Shown here one piece after another: positions 59,336-64,000 of a stretch of DNA of 64,000 bases. The stretch is from Roseiflexus castenholzii DSM 13941 (GTDB taxonomy: Bacteria; Chloroflexota; Chloroflexia; Chloroflexales; Roseiflexaceae), in contig NC_009767.1 of NCBI RefSeq assembly GCF_000017805.1, positions 992,001 through 1,056,000 of the forward strand, given 5' to 3'. Every line of letters starts with the position of its first letter. Position 1 is the stretch's first letter. The notes beneath the pieces were generated by a model that saw only the letters and a list, made by a program, of their open reading frames with translations, did not search any database and had not been told where the DNA came from. Made by a program: the position numbers and the translations under genes.

Positions 59336-62300
59336 ATGGACGCCACAACTGTTACGTCACCGCACGTTCGCGCATGGGAGATTCTAACAGGACTGGCGGA
59401 ATATGGCCGGTCTGTCAGTGGTGATGCGCAGTCACTGGCGCAGCGCATCGTTGACCTGGCGCAGGAGTGCCTGCCCTGCCCCTGGGGCGTGATCGCGTTG
59501 CAGTTTGAAGGTGCGACGATCAGCGCCGGTTGGGGTGTCGGCGCGGAATGGCGTCAGCGCCTGATTGAGCGCGCCATTCCTGTTCCCGATCAGACGATCG
59601 AACTGCCGCTCTACATTCGTGATGAACCTGCGGGCATGGTGTGGCTTGGCATACCGGCTGCTCATCATGAACAACTCACTCCTGGCTTTCTGACCACACT
59701 GCGCCATCAGATCGAACTGCTGATCGCGCTGCTGGATCGTGAAGTCGCATCAGTCCCCACGACTGAAACGGCAGAATCCTCGCGCGAACAACGGTATGCC
59801 GACGAAATCGATACGTTGCGCGCGGTGAGTGTTCATCTGGGGTCCGGGCTTGCGTCCCATGAACTTCCTCGCGCAGTCGTCCGATGGGCGCAACAACTCG
59901 TCCCCTGCACGACGGTACTTCTCAGTCTGTTCAATCTCGAAACCGGACTGCTCGAACCGGTTGCGTCCCTCGGCGCTCCATTGGAATCTCCGGCGCCGAT
60001 CGTATCGAATGACCATCAGATGTTGAGTGAATGGGTTGCCCGTCATCGGCGCACTATTCGTCTTTCCGATATTCGCTACGCTCCTATCTTGCCTGCGGTC
60101 GTCGCTTTTGCCGATGGACGTCCAATCGGCGCATATATGGCAACCCCGTTGCAGGTGGGGAATCAGGTGGTTGGCGTCCTTGAGTTGATGGACGTTCAAC
60201 CTGATCGACTCGGCGAACACGAGGAACGTTTGATCGCCATCCTCGCAGCGCAGGCGGCGCAGTCTATCGCCAGTGCCCAGCGTTATGCCGAGGACGATGA
60301 ACATCTTCAGGGTCGTCTGCTGCAATTGCGGTCATTGCAACGGATCAGTCGCGAACTGACCTCAACGCTTTATCTCCATAACATCCTCGATTTTGCGCTG
60401 AAAGAAGCGCTGCGCGCCACGCGCGCAACGCAGGGGTATGTGGCGTTGCGCGGCTATGTGGTGGAGCGTGAAGCATTTGAGATGGAGCAGTCCGATGCGC
60501 TTGGTGTCGCGGTTTCTCCACAGACCTATGTTACGCTGCGCTCCGTCGGCGAGAATGGACCGGTGCGCCTGATTGTCGCTGAAGGATATGCTCCTGATGA
60601 TGATCATCAGTTGATTAATACGATCCTGGACGAGCGACGCACGGTTGCTGCGGAGGTGATAGCGCGCGGTGAGGCGCGGATCGTCGATCAACTTATGGAT
60701 GATGATCGACCGGCGGCGGTTGGTCCATTGCCTGCCGCGACGCTGGCAGCGCCGATCTATTATGAAGAGCGAGTCATTGGCGTTATCAATCTGCACAGTT
60801 CACGGACGCGCGCCTTCAATCGCGATGCGCTCGATTTCATCCGCGCAGTCGCCGATCAGATCGCACTTGCCATCGGCAACGAAGAGCGGTACCACGAACA
60901 GCGTCGCCAGCGCGATTTGCTGGCTCAGCGCGCGACGACCCTCAATGAAGTGTTGCGCATCGGGCAGGAAATGCGCGCCGATCGCTCGCTCGACGATGTG
61001 CTCGAACAGATTGCGTTCAGCGTCGCCGAAACGGCCCGCTTCCGCTCGGTTGCGTTCTATCTGATCGATGCCGATGATGGCGCGACGGCGTCGCTGGTCG
61101 CCGCTGCGGGGTTGCCGCTGTCCGACATTGAGCGCCTGCGCCGGCGTCATTTGCCGTTGTCGCTGCTCGCACAGTTGCTCGATCCCCGGTATCGCATCGG
61201 GCGCAGTTTTTTTGTGCCGGGTGTGCGTGTGCGGGAACTGATCGATGGAGCGGACCTGCGCCTGCTCTCGCCGTTGGAAACGGAAGGATTGCGTACAGCG
61301 GATGAATGGCAGGTCGATGATGTCCTGATCGTGCCGCTCTACCGGAGTAAGTCGCGTCTGGTCGGGATCATGGTCGTGGATGAACCGTATGACCGTCAAC
61401 TCCCGACCCCGCGCGCGGTCGAAACGCTCGAAATATTTGCCGATCAAGCGGCGATTGCTATCGAGAATGCCACGCTGCTGCGTGAAGCCCGATCACAGGC
61501 GGAACAGATGGCGGCGCTCTATCGCGCCAGCGCAGCGATGGTTTCCTCGCTCGATCTCGACAGTTTGCTCGAACGTATTTATGAGGAAATCGAGGCGCAC
61601 GTCGGGACTCCGTCGTTCTGTTTTGTGGCGTCGTACAATCCGCTTCGTGACGAGATTTGTTTTGAGTTGTTCAAGCGTGAAGGGGTGACCGCAGCGCATT
61701 TGCACAAACGCACGATTCCTCGCAGTGGGTTGAGCGGTTGGGTGATCGATCACGGCAGAATGCTCCACATCGAGGATTATCTTGAAGCGCAGGATCGCCT
61801 GCCTGTGACGCCGGTCAATCTGGGAGAACCAATCCGTTCATGGGTTGGCATTCCGCTGATGCGTCAAAATCAGACCATTGGCGTCCTCTCGGTACAGAGT
61901 TTCGAGCCGCACGCTTTCGATGCGCGTGATGTGCAGTGGCTTTCGACGGTCGCTAACCAACTTGCGGTTGCGCTGTCGAATGCGCAACTGTTTGCGGAAC
62001 GCGGGCAACGTATCAATGAACTGAACCTGATCAATTATATCGGGCACATTACCAGTTCGACATTTGATATTGAGCGGATGTTCGCTGGCGTCTACGAGGC
62101 GCTGGCCGGCTTCCTGCCGGTCGATGCGTTCGTTGCGTGCGTGTATGATTCCGCGCGGGATCGGATTGGTCAGACCTTCATCGTAGCGCATGGAACGCGC
62201 GTGTATCAGCGCATCGACCGCGCGCCGTCGCCTGGCGGATTGATTCGCCGCGTGATAGATGCGCATCAGCCGATGTGTCTGGAAGATGCGCATCGTGGGA

Positions 62301-64000
62301 CGATTGACGTCGGTCTCGATGTCGTCTATCCCGGCGACGCCGACCATGCATGGGTGTCGAGCGTTGGCGTGCCGCTGGCAGCGGGTGATCACGAGGTCGT
62401 TGGCGTCCTCGTGTTGCAGAGCGCGACGCCGCGCGCCTATGGCGACCGCGAGTTGGCGTTCCTGAGCACGGTCGCCGTACAGGTGGCGCTTGGTGTGCAG
62501 AACATTCGCCTGTTTACCGAAGCGCGCGACAGCGCGACAGCGTTGCAACGCAAGGTCGGTGAACTGTCGGCGCTGCTGCGCGCCGCACAGGTGCTCAGTT
62601 CCTCGCTCAAACCGGACGACGTGCTCCAATCGCTCATGGCGATTGTCGCCGAACAGTTGCAGGTTGATACCGTCGCCCTCTGGAAGATCGACACCGATGG
62701 ATTCCTCTCTCCGGCAGCCATGCAGGGCATTTCGCCCGATATGGCGCGCGTGTTGCGCGTGCCAATCGGCAGAGGGCTGACGGGGCGCGTCGCTGCGAGC
62801 GGGCGCCCGCTGGTGGTGACGAATGTCGAGGAAGATGGCACGTCGCTCTATCCGCAGTTCAACCGCGAGCATCAGTACACCTCGTTTATGGGTGTTCCCG
62901 TCGCCTACCGCGAACAGACGATCGGGGTCTTGAGCGTTATGACCGTGTCGCAGCGGTCTTTCAGCGACGACGAGGTGACCTTGCTGGCGGGGATTGCCGA
63001 TCAGGCGGCGATTGCGCTCGAAAATGCGCGATTGTTCGCCGAGCGTGAGCGGCGGATTGCCGAATTGACCGCGTTGAACCATATCAGTCAGGCGATCAAT
63101 GTCTCGCTCAGCACTGCGGAAATCCTGGAAGCGCTGCACCGCGGCATGAGCGAAGTGCTCGATACGTCGCAATCGTTCATTGCGTTGTACGACGCAAAAA
63201 CGCGCCGCCTGACGTTCCCGCTGGTCTATGAGGATGGCCGCCGTGCGCCCGATAGAGAAACTGAGGTGATAGTCCTTGATGATCTGGCGGGCGGATTAAC
63301 GCCGACGGTGATTCTCGAACGGCGACCGCTGCTGTTGCGCACCCGGCAGGAGGTCGAGGCGATTGCGCTGCGTCCATGCGACCCTGATGATCCGCCGATC
63401 TGTTCCTGGCTGGGCGCGCCGATCATTCAGGGCGATGAGGTTTTCGGCGTTCTAAATGTCCAGAGCTATGAGCCGGGCAGGTTTGATGAAGATGCGCAAC
63501 GCTTTTTGATGACCGTCGCCAATCAGGCCGCCATTGCGTTGAGCAATGTCCGTCTGTTCCAGAGCGAGCAGGAGCGCCGTCGGGTGGCGGATACGTTGCG
63601 CGAAGTTGCGCACATGATGACTGGCGTGCTGGCGCTCGACGAAATCTTCGCCATGATCCTCGATCAGTTGGCGCGGATTGTTCCTTACGATACGGCCTCG
63701 CTCATGCTGCGCGAGGGGGATATGCTGCGTATCGTGGCGGCGCGTGGTTTTGATGAGTCGATCCGGGAGCGTGTCGAGCATCTCGAACTGCACGTTGATG
63801 ATGATCCGTCACTGGCACAGGTGCTGTACACTCGTCGTCCACTGGTGCTGATCGATGCGCGGGAAGCGCCGCCGTCCAATGTGGATGACGGCACTGAACA
63901 TATCCGTGGTTGGGTGGGTGCGCCATTGCTGCTCGGCGATGAGGTGATCGGCATCCTCAACGTCGATAGCGCCACTGTCGGCGCGTATGATGAAGAGGAT
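59336..64000 (+). CDS. Multi-GAF sensor protein, N-terminal 1555 codons (runs off the window)
   Basis: From ATG 59336 one open frame runs to the window edge. After a GAF-like N-terminal region of about 150 residues come about eight GAF domains at roughly 160-320, 340-520, 540-720, 730-890, 900-1065, 1075-1240, 1250-1410 and 1420 onward. Each ends with the usual closing motif, for example IGVLSVQSF, VGVLVLQSA, IGVLSVMTV and FGVLNVQSY, followed by an L-x-x-x-A-x-Q-x-A-x-A-L-x-N helix. GAF domains bind cyclic nucleotides, haem, bilins or other small molecules. A histidine kinase, GGDEF or other output domain probably lies beyond 64000. The response regulator 53 bases upstream could be a partner. 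Confidence 0.88.
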   Translation, partial: MDATTVTSPHVRAWEILTGLAEYGRSVSGDAQSLAQRIVDLAQECLPCPWGVIALQFEGATISAGWGVGAEWRQRLIERAIPVPDQTIELPLYIRDEPAGMVWLGIPAAHHEQLTPGFLTTLRHQIELLIALLDREVASVPTTETAESSREQRYADEIDTLRAVSVHLGSGLASHELPRAVVRWAQQLVPCTTVLLSLFNLETGLLEPVASLGAPLESPAPIVSNDHQMLSEWVARHRRTIRLSDIRYAPILPAVVAFADGRPIGAYMATPLQVGNQVVGVLELMDVQPDRLGEHEERLIAILAAQAAQSIASAQRYAEDDEHLQGRLLQLRSLQRISRELTSTLYLHNILDFALKEALRATRATQGYVALRGYVVEREAFEMEQSDALGVAVSPQTYVTLRSVGENGPVRLIVAEGYAPDDDHQLINTILDERRTVAAEVIARGEARIVDQLMDDDRPAAVGPLPAATLAAPIYYEERVIGVINLHSSRTRAFNRDALDFIRAVADQIALAIGNEERYHEQRRQRDLLAQRATTLNEVLRIGQEMRADRSLDDVLEQIAFSVAETARFRSVAFYLIDADDGATASLVAAAGLPLSDIERLRRRHLPLSLLAQLLDPRYRIGRSFFVPGVRVRELIDGADLRLLSPLETEGLRTADEWQVDDVLIVPLYRSKSRLVGIMVVDEPYDRQLPTPRAVETLEIFADQAAIAIENATLLREARSQAEQMAALYRASAAMVSSLDLDSLLERIYEEIEAHVGTPSFCFVASYNPLRDEICFELFKREGVTAAHLHKRTIPRSGLSGWVIDHGRMLHIEDYLEAQDRLPVTPVNLGEPIRSWVGIPLMRQNQTIGVLSVQSFEPHAFDARDVQWLSTVANQLAVALSNAQLFAERGQRINELNLINYIGHITSSTFDIERMFAGVYEALAGFLPVDAFVACVYDSARDRIGQTFIVAHGTRVYQRIDRAPSPGGLIRRVIDAHQPMCLEDAHRGTIDVGLDVVYPGDADHAWVSSVGVPLAAGDHEVVGVLVLQSATPRAYGDRELAFLSTVAVQVALGVQNIRLFTEARDSATALQRKVGELSALLRAAQVLSSSLKPDDVLQSLMAIVAEQLQVDTVALWKIDTDGFLSPAAMQGISPDMARVLRVPIGRGLTGRVAASGRPLVVTNVEEDGTSLYPQFNREHQYTSFMGVPVAYREQTIGVLSVMTVSQRSFSDDEVTLLAGIADQAAIALENARLFAERERRIAELTALNHISQAINVSLSTAEILEALHRGMSEVLDTSQSFIALYDAKTRRLTFPLVYEDGRRAPDRETEVIVLDDLAGGLTPTVILERRPLLLRTRQEVEAIALRPCDPDDPPICSWLGAPIIQGDEVFGVLNVQSYEPGRFDEDAQRFLMTVANQAAIALSNVRLFQSEQERRRVADTLREVAHMMTGVLALDEIFAMILDQLARIVPYDTASLMLREGDMLRIVAARGFDESIRERVEHLELHVDDDPSLAQVLYTRRPLVLIDAREAPPSNVDDGTEHIRGWVGAPLLLGDEVIGILNVDSATVGAYDEED

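Noticed and set aside
61838..63172. A 444-codon minus-strand frame
   Set aside because: Antisense of the multi-GAF gene; Arg/His-rich with no family motif.

Overview
The window reads as a GC-rich bacterial chromosome, most likely a filamentous anoxygenic phototroph of the Chloroflexi (Roseiflexus-like). This is inference: the basis is the mix of GT87-type membrane transferases, Uma2 proteins with coiled-coil tails, a V4R protein, a giant multi-GAF protein and very dense short repeats. No rRNA or tRNA gene or CRISPR array was seen. Almost everything from 1 to 55.5 kb is on the minus strand and concerns surface-glycan synthesis; from 56 kb the plus strand carries a signalling/metabolic set.

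Layout. (1) 1-8.9 kb: glycosyltransferases (GT2, GT4, GT87, DPM-like GT2, PIG-V-like), an MntA/HepT toxin-antitoxin pair and an asparagine-synthase-like amidotransferase. (2) 9.0-10.3 kb: an 18-copy tandem array with a palindromic core. (3) about 11.5-27 kb: a visibly AT-richer island. It starts with a frameshifted GT4, then a deacetylase-like protein, a FemAB/GNAT-like protein, a methyltransferase and a GT-B transferase. These are followed by an intact IS701-type element, a degenerate IS5 transposase, a Wzx-type flippase and a complete pseudaminic acid set: PseI, a PseG-PseH fusion, PseF, PseC and PseB. (4) 27-30 kb: decayed Uma2 and IS5 copies. (5) 30-36.3 kb: a second nucleotide-sugar module resembling WbpE, WbpD, WbpI and WbpB (the UDP-diacetamido-mannuronate route, without its first enzyme here). 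(6) 36.3-55.5 kb: many GT2, GT4 and GT-C enzymes, methyltransferase, a second asparagine-synthase-like gene and three near-identical Uma2 paralogues, one produced by a 954-bp tandem duplication. (7) 55.9-64 kb: a V4R protein with clear promoter and terminator, a left-handed beta-helix protein, a response regulator with a degenerate GGDEF-like domain, and the first 1555 codons of a protein with about eight GAF domains.

How it works together: PseB-C-H-G-I-F would make CMP-pseudaminic acid from UDP-GlcNAc, and the Wbp-like enzymes a di-N-acetylated mannuronate. The transferases would assemble glycans on a lipid carrier. The flippase would export them, while polyprenyl-phosphate-sugar synthases (DPM-like GT2) would feed the membrane GT-C enzymes (GT87, PIG-V-like, PMT-like). 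Methyltransferases, acetyltransferase, deacetylase and amidotransferases would decorate the product.

The most unusual structure is a family of three MITE-like elements with perfect 11-bp terminal inverted repeats (ATACCAATGAC) and different internal repeat expansions, each touching a start or stop codon of a neighbouring gene.
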